A stretch of 55,004 bases of DNA from Bacteroidales bacterium (GTDB lineage Bacteria; Bacteroidota; Bacteroidia; Bacteroidales; UBA932), in NCBI GenBank assembly GCA_012510445.1, contig JAAZIA010000004.1, positions 1 through 55,004 of the forward strand, read 5' to 3'. The number at the start of each line of letters is the position of its first letter. Position 1 is the first letter of the stretch. The notes beneath the pieces are model-generated. The model was not told the DNA's origin. It ran no database searches and saw only the letters and a program-made list of their open reading frames with translations. Position numbers and translations under genes: made by a program. Below, one piece after another: positions 1 through 9,241 of this stretch.

Positions 1-49
1 AAACCGATAATAATATATATTTAAGTTTCATAAGGTAAGTTTTAGCTGA
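1..49. other. Short stretch downstream of the TonB receptor gene
   Basis: This A/T-rich stretch lies between the window edge and the stop codon of the minus-strand TonB receptor gene. I see no hairpin followed by a T-run and no coding signal, so nothing can be assigned here. Confidence 0.3.
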
Positions 50-3000
50 TTAGTTAAAAAGATATCTAATACCAACCTGCAGTGACCAGCATTGACCCAT
101 TGAGTGGCTGTAATCCCAGGTCTTGGCACCTTCCTGTACCCTTGTCTTGAATACCGGGATACCTTGTTCGTTGATACTGTCTAATTGCAAGATGCGTCCG
201 CTCATTGCCTCGGTAGAGAGGATTTGGTGGACACCCCACTTGCTATTGAACAAGTTGGCTATGTTCATCAAGTCAAAATTCAGTTGGAAGGTATTTCTTG
301 ATTTGCCAATGTTGACAACGAAATCTCTCGAATAACGGAAGTCAAAACGGTGTACCCAAGGTGAATAAACACTATATGCTTCTGCATATTTCCCTTTGTT
401 CTTGGTCAAATAGGCATCTTGATCTGCAAACGCCCAGTAACGCTCCCTATCGCTTTGTGAAGCGAACAAAATTTCAGTATCGTCTTTGGGTATGTACATC
501 ACGTCATAAGCAATGTTGTCCCCGTTGAAGTCGCCGTTGTACATGTACGTATAGTTGGAACCGCCACGATACGCTTGGTAGAACAATGCAAAATGGTTCT
601 TTGAATTGTCTTGGTACGAAATGGAAGCAAACACACGGTCAGGAGTCACGTATTGGGAATTGCTCAATCCTGCAAAATTGGCTCCCTCAACTGTGGGAAT
701 GTACAAGTAGGCAGATTCGGCATTGGAACCGGGCATACCTGTAATCTGCTTCATAACCGTATGTGTATAAGAGGCCATGATGTGCAAATTCTTCATGGGG
801 CTCATGTTCAACATGACGTTGGCTGTCCATCCGTATCCCTTATTTGTGTTGGTAAGCACAAACGCGTCTGTATCTGTATATCTATACTCTTCCGGATAAA
901 TATGACGCCTGTCGGGTCCGTTTAATTGAGTGAAACCGGCATTTTCTTTTATGTTCCAGTTCAACAGACGAACTCCGTTGATGGTCTTGTTGAAAATATA
1001 CTCACCCGTGATGGAGAATGGAAACGATGTACGGAAATTATAATCCAATGCAATGGAAGTTTTCCAGATTTGAGGCATCCTAAAATTGGGGTCAATCCCA
1101 TTAATCTGAGAAGGTTTCACACCGTCTTCCGGAGAAATGGTTTTGGGGAACTTCTTGGGATCCAGGCTGTGGAGCTTTTCAATCAACGCATCAACGTCTG
1201 TAAACATTTTTCCTTTGAAGGATTCCAGAAGAGGATCGGGATTGGCTACACCGGCACTGTATCTTGTAGAAACAGCCACAATGTTTTGTACCATTCCCGA
1301 GTTAGTGGGCATATTGGTGAAAAACACCAACGGCAGACGACCGGAGAACAATCCGGAACCTCCGCGGACTTTAAGGGTACGGTCACCAAGTACGTCCCAC
1401 GTAAATCCTATTCTGGGAGAAACTTGGAGTTTTGGTTTGGGCCATTTTCCGGTATCCACACTCTTGCCATCATATTCTATTTCGTAAATCGCGTTATTCC
1501 GCATCAAATCCTTATTGTTGAATATGATCTCATCTAAACGAACACCGTAATTCAATTTGAAGTTATGGCCTATGCTCCACTCGTCTTGCAAGTACAGCCC
1601 AAACTGGTAAAAACGCACACGGGCCGCAGGATTTTGTTCACCATCATAGCCATAAGTCAAAGCCACCGTTTCCGGAGCCGCTCCCGACAGGAAATCATCC
1701 AAGCTATGGTAGCGGTAGTAACCCGTACCATTTCTCATATAAGAGTTGTCGGCCATTTGGTATTCAAAGCTGATTCCGGCCGTTACTTTGTGGTTGCCTT
1801 TATACCAGGTGATGTCGTCTTTTGCGTTTAGTACCGTGTTGTGAACCCCGTTGTTCCAGGTAAACAGTTCGTAACCTGCAGACATATAAGGCATAATGGC
1901 TTGGACAATCTGTCCGTTTTCTACTGAATATCCATCCAAAATATCGATAAACGGAAATTTGGTAGAACTGGATCCGCGGATGTCATCCAATTGCGAATAC
2001 GTAATAAGCAGTTGGTTGGAAAGGTTGTCTCCTATACGGCTGTTCAAATCAGCAGAAACTGAATTCACAATATTGTCCATAGAATACATAGCATTGGCAA
2101 AAGCCATGGAGTATTGGCCCAGGCGGCTTTCCGTTGCGCGCTGAATACAGTTGGAAGAAGAGGCATTGGTATTTCTCCAGCCTCTGTTCAACGTGTAGTT
2201 GTAACGAATGGCCAAGTTGTGGTTCTGGCTGATGTTCCAGTCCAGTCGAGCTAATATTTTCATATTGCTTTCATTGGCAGGATAATTTGTGTAGGAACCC
2301 GCATCGTAATCGTACGTATTTTTCAGGAAATCAGAAACCTTCTTCATATCGGCTACCGTGGTACGTGAAATGTAAAGGTCTCTGTTTGCCACTCCGTCTA
2401 CTGAAGGCCTCCAGCGGTTGACTACCGTGGGGGTTTCTGTATATTCAAAGTTCACAAAGAAGAACAATTTGTTCTTCTTAATGGGACCACCCAATGTAAA
2501 TCCATAGGTAGTATTTCGGTCTATTTCTCTATCTGCCAATTCAACACCATTGACTCTATTCCCTCTCATGTTTTCATTGCGATGGTATGCATAAGCACTC
2601 CCCTTAAATGTGTTGGTCCCCGATTTTGTAATGGCGTTAACTCCACCGCCAATGAAATTGGTTTGACGCACATCAAAAGGAGCAATTACTACTTGAACTT
2701 CTTCAATAGCATCAATGGAAATAGGTGTTCCTCCACCGGGAAGGCTGGCACTCAAACCAAAGTTGTTATTGAAGTTGGCTCCGTCCACCGTAAAGTTGGA
2801 AGAACGGCCGTCCCCACCGGAAAAGCTCATGCCACTACCTCCGTAAGGAGACAATTTGGCAATATCAGTTATAGTCCTATTTAAGGTAGGCAGTTTTTGA
2901 ATATCCCGGTTTGAAATGTTCGTGGAAGAACCAAATTTTTCACCGGCAAATGCAGAAGAGGCAGAGGCTACAATCACAATATCATCCAGTTCAAAAGCCT

Positions 3001-3337
3001 CTTCCTTCAGCTCGACACTTAAGTTGTACTGATCCCCCAACTGAAGCGTAACGTCAGTAAAGCTCATGGTCTGAAAGCCTATGAAAGACACTTCTACTTC
3101 GTAGGGTCCTCCGGGACGCATCCCTTGAATGGCATAGCGGCCGTCGTTATTAGTGACAGCTGCATATTTGGTTCCGGACGGTACGTGAGTAGCAACCAGA
3201 GTGACCCCGGCTACTGCAGCTCCTGCGTCGTCGGTAATTCTTCCACCCAGAGACGAAGTAGTGATCTGGGCGTAAGCTCCCGTACTCAGGAACACGAATG
3301 TCACAAAAGCGAAAAAACATTGAACAATTTTTTTCAT
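50..3337 (-). CDS. Oar-like TonB-dependent outer-membrane receptor
   Basis: A 1095-residue outer-membrane receptor. Residues 1-23 form a signal peptide ending in AYA. Residues about 27-112 are a carboxypeptidase-regulatory-like (Ig-type) domain with the usual pattern (GRITDDAGAAVAGVTL, later NNDGRYAIQGM). A plug domain follows from about residue 130 and a long beta-barrel fills the rest, ending in an aromatic residue near the C-terminus (YLFN). This order is typical of the Oar/OmpA-related TonB receptors of Bacteroidota rather than of SusC, and no susD gene lies beside it. The substrate cannot be read from sequence. The gene stands alone, divergent from metK across a 242-bp gap. ATG at 3337 gives an intact signal peptide. 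Confidence 0.9.
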   Translation of the reverse strand: MKKIVQCFFAFVTFVFLSTGAYAQITTSSLGGRITDDAGAAVAGVTLVATHVPSGTKYAAVTNNDGRYAIQGMRPGGPYEVEVSFIGFQTMSFTDVTLQLGDQYNLSVELKEEAFELDDIVIVASASSAFAGEKFGSSTNISNRDIQKLPTLNRTITDIAKLSPYGGSGMSFSGGDGRSSNFTVDGANFNNNFGLSASLPGGGTPISIDAIEEVQVVIAPFDVRQTNFIGGGVNAITKSGTNTFKGSAYAYHRNENMRGNRVNGVELADREIDRNTTYGFTLGGPIKKNKLFFFVNFEYTETPTVVNRWRPSVDGVANRDLYISRTTVADMKKVSDFLKNTYDYDAGSYTNYPANESNMKILARLDWNISQNHNLAIRYNYTLNRGWRNTNASSSNCIQRATESRLGQYSMAFANAMYSMDNIVNSVSADLNSRIGDNLSNQLLITYSQLDDIRGSSSTKFPFIDILDGYSVENGQIVQAIMPYMSAGYELFTWNNGVHNTVLNAKDDITWYKGNHKVTAGISFEYQMADNSYMRNGTGYYRYHSLDDFLSGAAPETVALTYGYDGEQNPAARVRFYQFGLYLQDEWSIGHNFKLNYGVRLDEIIFNNKDLMRNNAIYEIEYDGKSVDTGKWPKPKLQVSPRIGFTWDVLGDRTLKVRGGSGLFSGRLPLVFFTNMPTNSGMVQNIVAVSTRYSAGVANPDPLLESFKGKMFTDVDALIEKLHSLDPKKFPKTISPEDGVKPSQINGIDPNFRMPQIWKTSIALDYNFRTSFPFSITGEYIFNKTINGVRLLNWNIKENAGFTQLNGPDRRHIYPEEYRYTDTDAFVLTNTNKGYGWTANVMLNMSPMKNLHIMASYTHTVMKQITGMPGSNAESAYLYIPTVEGANFAGLSNSQYVTPDRVFASISYQDNSKNHFALFYQAYRGGSNYTYMYNGDFNGDNIAYDVMYIPKDDTEILFASQSDRERYWAFADQDAYLTKNKGKYAEAYSVYSPWVHRFDFRYSRDFVVNIGKSRNTFQLNFDLMNIANLFNSKWGVHQILSTEAMSGRILQLDSINEQGIPVFKTRVQEGAKTWDYSHSMGQCWSLQVGIRYLFN

Positions 3338-3450
3338 AAAAACTCTATTTAGGTTATTAATCTATTTCAAAAGTCGTTGTAAAAAAACCAATGGCATTAT
3401 ACCGATTTGTCTGGTATACATCATTATTCAGTACTTTCTTTGGATTAACA

Positions 3451-3458
3451 AAAATAGA
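3451..3458 (-). promoter_or_regulatory. Candidate -7 box for the TonB receptor gene
   Basis: On the minus strand the sequence reads TATTTTTG, a match to the Bacteroidota TAnnTTTG box, about 113 nt upstream of the receptor start. The nearest TTTG-like -33 element is only 14 nt away instead of the usual 19-21, so this is a weak call. Confidence 0.25.
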
Positions 3459-3549
3459 TATTATCAACGGCAAAGACAGCCATTTCCCGTTTCTGTTATC
3501 AACAAAAACCGGCTTTTTTTGAACATTTTACCCGACAGCCTTTTTTTCA

Positions 3550-3557
3550 TACCTTTG
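3550..3557 (+). promoter_or_regulatory. -7 promoter box of metK
   Basis: TACCTTTG fits the Bacteroidota TAnnTTTG consensus and lies 22 nt before the metK ATG, which would give a leader of about 15 nt. The nearest TTTG upstream is 28 nt away, so the -33 element is not canonical. Confidence 0.55.
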
Positions 3558-3579
3558 TCTCTCGTAAAAAATCAGTTTT

Positions 3580-4791
3580 ATGAATGTTTTATTTTCATCA
3601 GAATCCGTTTCTGAAGGGCACCCCGATAAAATTGCAGATCAAATTGCAGATGCCATTTTAGATGAATTTTTAAAAAAAGACCCCGAGTCAAAAGTAGCTT
3701 GTGAAGTTTTTGTCACCACCGGACTGGTTGTGGTGGGAGGCGAAGTCCGTTCCAACGCATGGGTAGACATTCAGCAAGTAGTAAGAGAAGTTATTGCAGA
3801 TATTGGTTATACCCGTGCCGAGTACAAGTTTGAAGCCCATTCCTGTGGTATTATCTCTTTGATTGAAAGCCAATCACCCGATATTTTTCAGGGAGTAGTA
3901 AAAAACAACCCGGACGAGCAAGGAGCCGGAGATCAGGGAATGATGTTTGGATATGCATGTAGAGAAACAGAAGAATATATGCCCCTGCCTATTGTTCTTG
4001 CTCACGTTGCATTGATGGAACTGGCTGCCATTCGTAAAGAAGGCAAACAGATGACCTACCTGAGACCCGACTCAAAGTGTCAATTTACCGTAGAATACAA
4101 CCTTCAAAAAGAAGCACAGCGCATAGACACATTGGTGGTTTCTACTCAGCACGACCCGTTTCCCTCCGATTTAGAAATGCAAGAAAGAATATCGGAAGAC
4201 ATCCGCAACATCTTACTTCCCCGTATTATTGATAAGGTACACCCCTCGCGAAAACATCTTTTTAACCACAACATGAGGTTGCTTGTAAACCCCACCGGAA
4301 AATTTGTTATTGGCGGACCTCATGGCGATACGGGCCTGACCGGACGTAAAATTATAGTAGATACGTACGGAGGCCGAGGCGCTCACGGTGGCGGTGCGTT
4401 TTCCGGCAAAGACCCCAGCAAGGTAGACCGCTCTGCCAGTTATGCGGCCAGGCATATTGCTAAGAATCTGGTAGCCGCCGGAATAGCAGATGAGGTGCTG
4501 GTACAGTTAGCTTATGCCATAGGAGTATCGCGTCCGGTAAGTGTATTTATAGATACACACGGAACGTCGCACGTAAAAAAATCAGATGCGGAAATTGCAC
4601 AAGTGATAACGGAACTTTTTGACTTGCGTCCTGCCAAGATCATTGAAAGGTTTTCGTTAAAACAACCTATATATAAAGCCACTTCCAATTACGGTCATTT
4701 TGGAAGAGACCCTTATATAAAAGACGGTATAGAGTATTTTGCCTGGGAAAAACTGGATTACACAGACACACTAAAAGAAGCCTTGTTTTAA
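3580..4791 (+). CDS. metK: S-adenosylmethionine synthetase
   Basis: Cytoplasmic enzyme making S-adenosylmethionine from methionine and ATP. The 403-residue product carries the family signatures: GHPDK near residues 13-17 in the N-terminal ATP/methionine site, [12 protein letters not shown] in the central domain, the glycine-rich [15 protein letters not shown] segment of the active-site loop region, and [14 protein letters not shown]. Length is slightly above the 384 residues of the E. coli enzyme, due to insertions in the central domain. The gene is monocistronic; its last 4 bases overlap the stop of the convergent lipoprotein gene, leaving no room for a terminator. The ATG follows an A-rich leader. 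Confidence 0.97.
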   Translation: MNVLFSSESVSEGHPDKIADQIADAILDEFLKKDPESKVACEVFVTTGLVVVGGEVRSNAWVDIQQVVREVIADIGYTRAEYKFEAHSCGIISLIESQSPDIFQGVVKNNPDEQGAGDQGMMFGYACRETEEYMPLPIVLAHVALMELAAIRKEGKQMTYLRPDSKCQFTVEYNLQKEAQRIDTLVVSTQHDPFPSDLEMQERISEDIRNILLPRIIDKVHPSRKHLFNHNMRLLVNPTGKFVIGGPHGDTGLTGRKIIVDTYGGRGAHGGGAFSGKDPSKVDRSASYAARHIAKNLVAAGIADEVLVQLAYAIGVSRPVSVFIDTHGTSHVKKSDAEIAQVITELFDLRPAKIIERFSLKQPIYKATSNYGHFGRDPYIKDGIEYFAWEKLDYTDTLKEALF

Positions 4792-5174
4792 TCCAGCGCA
4801 AAAACTTTCCAGGTATTGCCCTCTTTGCGCAAGCTTATAACTGAGTTGCCGGGCTCCGGTAAGCGTGAAAAGGCTACACGATACGGCAAGCGGATGGTGT
4901 CTGACGTGATTGTATTGGGTTTTTCTACCGTTATTTCCAAGGTAGATAAGTACCGGGTTACTTCCTTGTATTCTTCTTCCGTTAAAGAATCCAGAATGGC
5001 TTGCGTTTTATCAAGAATATCGTACAGCTCGGGCCCGGCATATTCACGGGCTTCCCTGTATTGGGAAGAAAAAAATGCCTGAAGGAAGTCCTCGGCAACG
5101 TCTGCCGGATCTTGCGGCGTATTGCAAGAAATAACAAGAGACAGAGTACCTACTATAAATAATATCTTTTTCAT
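4788..5174 (-). CDS. Small DUF4878-like lipoprotein
   Basis: A 128-residue predicted lipoprotein with a short signal peptide and lipobox ending at Cys17 (LVISC). The mature part begins [24 protein letters not shown], which resembles the start of the NTF2-like/DUF4878 fold, where a helix pair precedes a curved sheet; the C-terminal half is predicted mostly beta, ending in WKVFALD. No function is known. It lies 19 bp after mutS2 on the same strand and is probably the last gene of the comF-cdaA-mutS2 run. Its 3' end overlaps the metK stop by 4 bp. Confidence 0.75.
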   Translation of the reverse strand: MKKILFIVGTLSLVISCNTPQDPADVAEDFLQAFFSSQYREAREYAGPELYDILDKTQAILDSLTEEEYKEVTRYLSTLEITVEKPNTITSDTIRLPYRVAFSRLPEPGNSVISLRKEGNTWKVFALD

Positions 5175-5193
5175 GGCATGGAATGTTATGATG

Positions 5194-7683
5194 TTATTCT
5201 AAATATACCAATGTAATTCCGGCACCACCGCACTCTACGTGTTCGTCTTCGAATGATTTTACGCCCGGAGCTACTCTTAAGTAGTTTCTAACTTCCATAC
5301 GTAGGGCACCGGTGCCTGTTCCGTGCAAAATAGACACTTTATTAACTCCTACAACCAGGGCATCATCTAAAAAACGCATCACTTCTTCCAAAGCTTCTCC
5401 GGCCCTCAGCCCACGCACATCCAGATGCGGTGAAAAATTCAGTCGTTCCTTGGAAAAACGATGTTCAGCAGCCGGGGCAACCGGGCGGCCGGCCCGCAGG
5501 CCGGCTTTGTACTCATTAGCCGATATACGTTCTAACTTGGAACTGTCTATTTGTGTTACCATCTGTCCAAAACCAACGTGTACTTTATTGTCTTTCATGC
5601 GCAGTATTTCTCCCGTTATAAGTCCGTCTTTCGTTTTCACCTTGTCCCCTATCTGCAGCGGACTTTCCTTTTTTTCCTGCTGTTTCAACGTTTTGGCCGG
5701 AGCTGTTTTTTGCTTCTTCTTGGCCCGGGCTTCTTTCCTTTTGCGCAACTGTTCCATTTTTTGCGCTATTTTCAGATCTTCTGCATCGGAAGCTTTCTTC
5801 TCAAGCCATTCTTTATGCTCCTGCAACGCATCCCTGGTGGCTTTCGTTTTCTCTTTTTCAGCTTGCGCTTCCTTGATTTCTTTGATGGTCTGCTCTATTT
5901 TACGGTTGGCTGTTTCTACAATAACAAGGGCCTCTTTTCTCGCCTCTTCCAGCATTTTTTTGCGCAGGGAACGAATTTCCTGCAATTCCGATTGGTACCG
6001 GTCTGTAATGGTATCCAATGCCTTGCCCTTTTGAGTGATATGAACTACTTTTTCTTCCCATCTCCTACGGTTGCGAGCTATGTTACGTAAATACCTTTCT
6101 GTTTCTACAAAATCGCTGCCCGCTTTCTCCTGTGCCTTTTGAATAAGTGCTTCCGGCAATCCCATATTCCTGGCCAGTTCAAAGGCAAACGAATTGCCCG
6201 GCACACCGGTCTCTAATTTAAAGAGCGGCTGCATGCGTTCTACATCAAATTGCATGGCTCCGTTGAGTACCCCCTGGCTGGAAGTGGCAAAAAATTTCAG
6301 GTTGGTATAGTGGGTAGTGATCAAACCAAAACAACCGCGCTGTTCCCATTGCTCTAACAGGGTTTCTGCGATGGCGCCACCGGCCGTAGGCTCTGTACCC
6401 GTGCCAAATTCATCTATGAGAATGAGCGATTGGTCATCTGCTTTTGTTAAGATTTCTTTCATACTTAACAGATGAGAACTGTATGTACTCAAGTCATTAT
6501 CCAGTGATTGCTCATCCCCTATATCTAAGAAGAGGGATTCAAAAACATACAGCTCCGAGGTTTCCGTCGCCGGAATAAGCATGCCGCATTGGAACATATA
6601 TTGAAGGAGTCCCACCGTTTTTAAACAGACAGACTTTCCTCCGGCGTTAGGTCCGGAAATGAGCAAAATCCGTTTGGTTCCTCCCAGCCTGAGGGTTAAA
6701 GGCACTATTTTTTTTCCTTCCCTTTCCAATGCTTTTTCCAGTAAAGGATGGCGGGCCTTTTGGAGAAAAATTCCCGGCTCACGATTTATGATCGGCTTCC
6801 CAGCCTTCATAGACAACGCCAGGCGGGCTTTGGCCCGCAGCCAGTCTATGGTAGATATAAAGTATGCTTGTCCTATCAGCTCGGGCAGGTAAGGCCTTAG
6901 AAAAGCAGCAAACTCTTGCAATATTCTTGTGATTTCTCTTTGCTCTGCAAATCCTAATTCACGTATTTCGTTGTTCAGGTTTACCACTTCTGCCGGTTCA
7001 ATAAAAACCGTTTTTCCCGTAGCAGACTCGTCGTATATGTATCCATGAACTTTCTTTTTGTAGGCAGCAGGAACAGGAATAAGCATGCGCCCGTCACGCA
7101 CAGATATTTGAGCGTCGGGCTCGGCAAATCCCTGTTCGCATGTTTGCTGCAAAATGTCTTGTATCCTCCGCCCTACTTGCTGCTCTTTTTTTCTGCGTGA
7201 ACTTCTTATTTGCGCCAATTCAGGAGAGGCTTTGTCTCTGATTTCTCCTGTTTTATCTAACAACCCGTCAAGCCGCTCTGCCACAACAGGAAAGAAGGCA
7301 ACAGGTTTGCATAATTCTTTCAAAGCCGGATACGCTTCTTCCTTAGTTTTTTCAAAAAAGCGCAGCAGGGCACGTACCGTTTCTGTAGCCGTTTGCAGCT
7401 GTACAAGTTCCGGAACATTGGGACAGAATGACGGATGGGATTCCATTTGTTGCAAGAATACAAGCGTATCTGCATAGCCACTTTCCGGGAACTGAGACTC
7501 TAACATACAGATTTCAAGCATCTCTGCAGTACGCTCCAGTTCTTGTTCCAACAACACCGCATTTGTACAGTACTTCATAGTCTGGGCCCGCTCTTTACCT
7601 GCCTTACTCAAGCAAAGTTCGGCCAACCTATGGCGTATTCTGTCAAAGCCTATTTTTTGTTCAAATTGGGCCGGATAAATCAT
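5194..7683 (-). CDS. mutS2: MutS2-type ATPase/endonuclease
   Basis: An 829-residue MutS2. In other bacteria these proteins act in suppression of recombination or in rescue of collided ribosomes. The N-terminal core and clamp region (1-330) is followed by the ABC-type ATPase with Walker A GPNAGGKS at 344-351 and Walker B region LILIDEFGTGTEP. A long charged coiled coil runs about 520-650. The C-terminal Smr nuclease domain (about 753-829) shows LDVRG and HGTGTGALR. The mismatch-recognition domain of MutS is absent, as expected for MutS2. It starts 11 bp after cdaA and is likely cotranscribed with it. Confidence 0.95.
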   Translation of the reverse strand: MIYPAQFEQKIGFDRIRHRLAELCLSKAGKERAQTMKYCTNAVLLEQELERTAEMLEICMLESQFPESGYADTLVFLQQMESHPSFCPNVPELVQLQTATETVRALLRFFEKTKEEAYPALKELCKPVAFFPVVAERLDGLLDKTGEIRDKASPELAQIRSSRRKKEQQVGRRIQDILQQTCEQGFAEPDAQISVRDGRMLIPVPAAYKKKVHGYIYDESATGKTVFIEPAEVVNLNNEIRELGFAEQREITRILQEFAAFLRPYLPELIGQAYFISTIDWLRAKARLALSMKAGKPIINREPGIFLQKARHPLLEKALEREGKKIVPLTLRLGGTKRILLISGPNAGGKSVCLKTVGLLQYMFQCGMLIPATETSELYVFESLFLDIGDEQSLDNDLSTYSSHLLSMKEILTKADDQSLILIDEFGTGTEPTAGGAIAETLLEQWEQRGCFGLITTHYTNLKFFATSSQGVLNGAMQFDVERMQPLFKLETGVPGNSFAFELARNMGLPEALIQKAQEKAGSDFVETERYLRNIARNRRRWEEKVVHITQKGKALDTITDRYQSELQEIRSLRKKMLEEARKEALVIVETANRKIEQTIKEIKEAQAEKEKTKATRDALQEHKEWLEKKASDAEDLKIAQKMEQLRKRKEARAKKKQKTAPAKTLKQQEKKESPLQIGDKVKTKDGLITGEILRMKDNKVHVGFGQMVTQIDSSKLERISANEYKAGLRAGRPVAPAAEHRFSKERLNFSPHLDVRGLRAGEALEEVMRFLDDALVVGVNKVSILHGTGTGALRMEVRNYLRVAPGVKSFEDEHVECGGAGITLVYLE

Positions 7684-7694
7684 TACGACTTTGT

Positions 7695-8489
7695 TTATTC
7701 ATGAAAAGCGTTCTCTATGTCAAAACGCAATTCTGCCACACCGCTTAACGTTTTTATGACTCCGTCCTGCATGGTGGCAATAGCCCCGGTTTCTTCTGAA
7801 ATAACAATAATAAATGCATCTGTTTGCTCACTCAATCCGGCTCCGGCCCGGTGCCTCATTCCAAAGTAGGGAGGAATCCCCTGACTTTCAGACATGGGGA
7901 AAGTGCAACGAGCGGCCTGAATACGGCCCCCGGAAATAACCATGCCTCCATCGTGGAGCGGACTGTTTTTAAAAAACACATTTTCAATCAAACGTCTGTG
8001 TACCCGGGCATCTACCCTGTCGCCTGTTTCTTCAATAAAAGCCAAAGAGGCAAAACGTTCTATAGCAATAAGGGCTCCTGTTTTACGATCAGACATTCGG
8101 CTGCAAGCGTGTACTATTTCTTCTATATCTTGTTTTGTTACTATTTCTTGCCCCGGTTTAAACATAGCGTTGAACAATTCTTTTCGTTTTCCTTCGCCTG
8201 TATATCTGGATCCCAGTTGCAATAAAAAGCGCCTTATTTCTTGTTGAAACACAACTATGAGTGCAAGCACCCCTACACTAATGACTTTATCTAAAATAGT
8301 GGTCAGCAACTGCATGTGGAGAGCCTTAACTATCAGCCAAATAAAGTAAACAAAAAGAATTCCTATAAAGATGTTGACTGCTGCCGTACCCCTAATGATT
8401 TTATACACCTGAAAAATAAGGATACCTACCAGCAAAATATCAAGGATATCTATGATATGTAAGCGCAAAAAATCGGGCATGGCATGCAA
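7695..8489 (-). CDS. cdaA: Membrane diadenylate cyclase (c-di-AMP synthase)
   Basis: A 264-residue CdaA/TIGR00159-type enzyme that would condense two ATP into c-di-AMP at the inner membrane. Three hydrophobic segments occupy residues about 12-85 and the DAC catalytic domain follows. The RHR motif is present (GMRHRAGAG, 211-218), as is the conserved SEETGAI segment near 231-237. The DGA motif reads DGG (residues 180-182, SPLHDGGMVI), a conservative but unusual change next to the metal-binding Asp. The gene sits 10 bp after comF and 11 bp before mutS2. An alternative ATG three codons downstream (8480) is equally possible. Confidence 0.93.
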   Translation of the reverse strand: MHAMPDFLRLHIIDILDILLVGILIFQVYKIIRGTAAVNIFIGILFVYFIWLIVKALHMQLLTTILDKVISVGVLALIVVFQQEIRRFLLQLGSRYTGEGKRKELFNAMFKPGQEIVTKQDIEEIVHACSRMSDRKTGALIAIERFASLAFIEETGDRVDARVHRRLIENVFFKNSPLHDGGMVISGGRIQAARCTFPMSESQGIPPYFGMRHRAGAGLSEQTDAFIIVISEETGAIATMQDGVIKTLSGVAELRFDIENAFHE

Positions 8490-8499
8490 ATATACGTTT

Positions 8500-9192
8500 T
8501 TATTCTACATACGCCAGCGATGCAAACGCAAGCGTCACCCGAGGATTTTTATCACGGAGCGCCCCGGCACAACTTTCCATGGTAGCTCCCGTTGTGATTA
8601 CATCGTCTACCAATATAATTTCATCATAAGGGAGGTGCTTTGCCAGAAAAGCACCTTTCATGTTTTCCTGCCTGGCTTGTTTATCAAAAACCGTTTGGCT
8701 CCTTTTTTCTGTTACTCTGGCTACGGCCGTAACGTCTACCGGCCATCCGGTGGCTGCAGACAAGCCGGCAGCCAACCATTCAGCTTGGTTGTATCCTCTT
8801 TTTCTACGCTTGACAGAAGACATGGGCACAGGAATCAAAACAGGACTGGTCCCTTCTTTACAGAAACAACGGGTTCCATAATAATGAATCAACTCTTTTC
8901 CAAAAAGCCGCCCCATATACAACCCTATTTCACTTATGCCATTGTATTTGAACATATGTAATAATTTACGGTAAGGGCTTGTTTCTCTAAAAAAAAGAAA
9001 AGCAGCGGCACCTGCCAGATTAGGAAACGATGCAAAGGAAGTATAAAGCGGGTTGTCCAAGAGTTGCCAATGGTATGTTTTTGGCATGTCGTAGAAACAA
9101 GGCAAACACAGGGTATTTTCTTGCAGAATCAATTCTTTCCCACATACTGCACATACCGCGGGGTAACACAACCTGCCTATACTCATTACCAT
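8500..9192 (-). CDS. comF: ComF-family phosphoribosyltransferase-like protein
   Basis: A 230-residue ComF-family protein. The N-terminus has paired cysteines of a zinc-ribbon type (CYPAVCAVCGKEL, then CLPCF), and the C-terminal half carries the PRPP-binding loop EIILVDDVITTGATM of type I phosphoribosyltransferases. Members are linked to DNA uptake and recombination in naturally competent bacteria; the exact role here is unknown. It is the first gene of the minus-strand run with cdaA and mutS2. The open frame extends to a TTG at 9198; I prefer the ATG at 9192, although the ATG at 9186 lies at a better distance from the candidate promoter box. Confidence 0.88.
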   Translation of the reverse strand: MVMSIGRLCYPAVCAVCGKELILQENTLCLPCFYDMPKTYHWQLLDNPLYTSFASFPNLAGAAAFLFFRETSPYRKLLHMFKYNGISEIGLYMGRLFGKELIHYYGTRCFCKEGTSPVLIPVPMSSVKRRKRGYNQAEWLAAGLSAATGWPVDVTAVARVTEKRSQTVFDKQARQENMKGAFLAKHLPYDEIILVDDVITTGATMESCAGALRDKNPRVTLAFASLAYVE

Positions 9193-9195
9193 GCT

Positions 9196-9203
9196 CAAAT
9201 TTA
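9196..9203 (-). promoter_or_regulatory. Candidate -7 box of the comF operon
   Basis: The minus strand reads TAAATTTG, a full TAnnTTTG match, ending only 3 nt before one comF ATG and 9 nt before the next. Either the transcript is nearly leaderless or the later ATG is used. A divergent box for the hydrolase array lies 11 bp away. Confidence 0.4.
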
Positions 9204-9214
9204 TGAATTATTTC

Positions 9215-9222
9215 TATATTTG
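9215..9222 (+). promoter_or_regulatory. Candidate -7 box of the hydrolase array
   Basis: TATATTTG matches TAnnTTTG and lies 19 nt before the ATG of the first hydrolase gene. No clear TTTG is seen 19-21 nt further upstream, where the comF start region lies. It is the best promoter candidate for the 9-kb array. Confidence 0.45.
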
Positions 9223-9241
9223 TTTTTCTTAAGTCGCAAAA

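Noticed and set aside
926-1537. Plus-strand ORF of 203 codons opposite the TonB receptor
   Set aside because: Shadow of a long barrel gene; composition is atypical and no promoter or family match is seen.
5312-6034. Long plus-strand ORF (240 codons) opposite mutS2
   Set aside because: It lies fully antisense to a clear MutS2 gene, and its translation is Ser/Arg/Cys-rich without family features. It is a shadow of the coiled-coil coding region.
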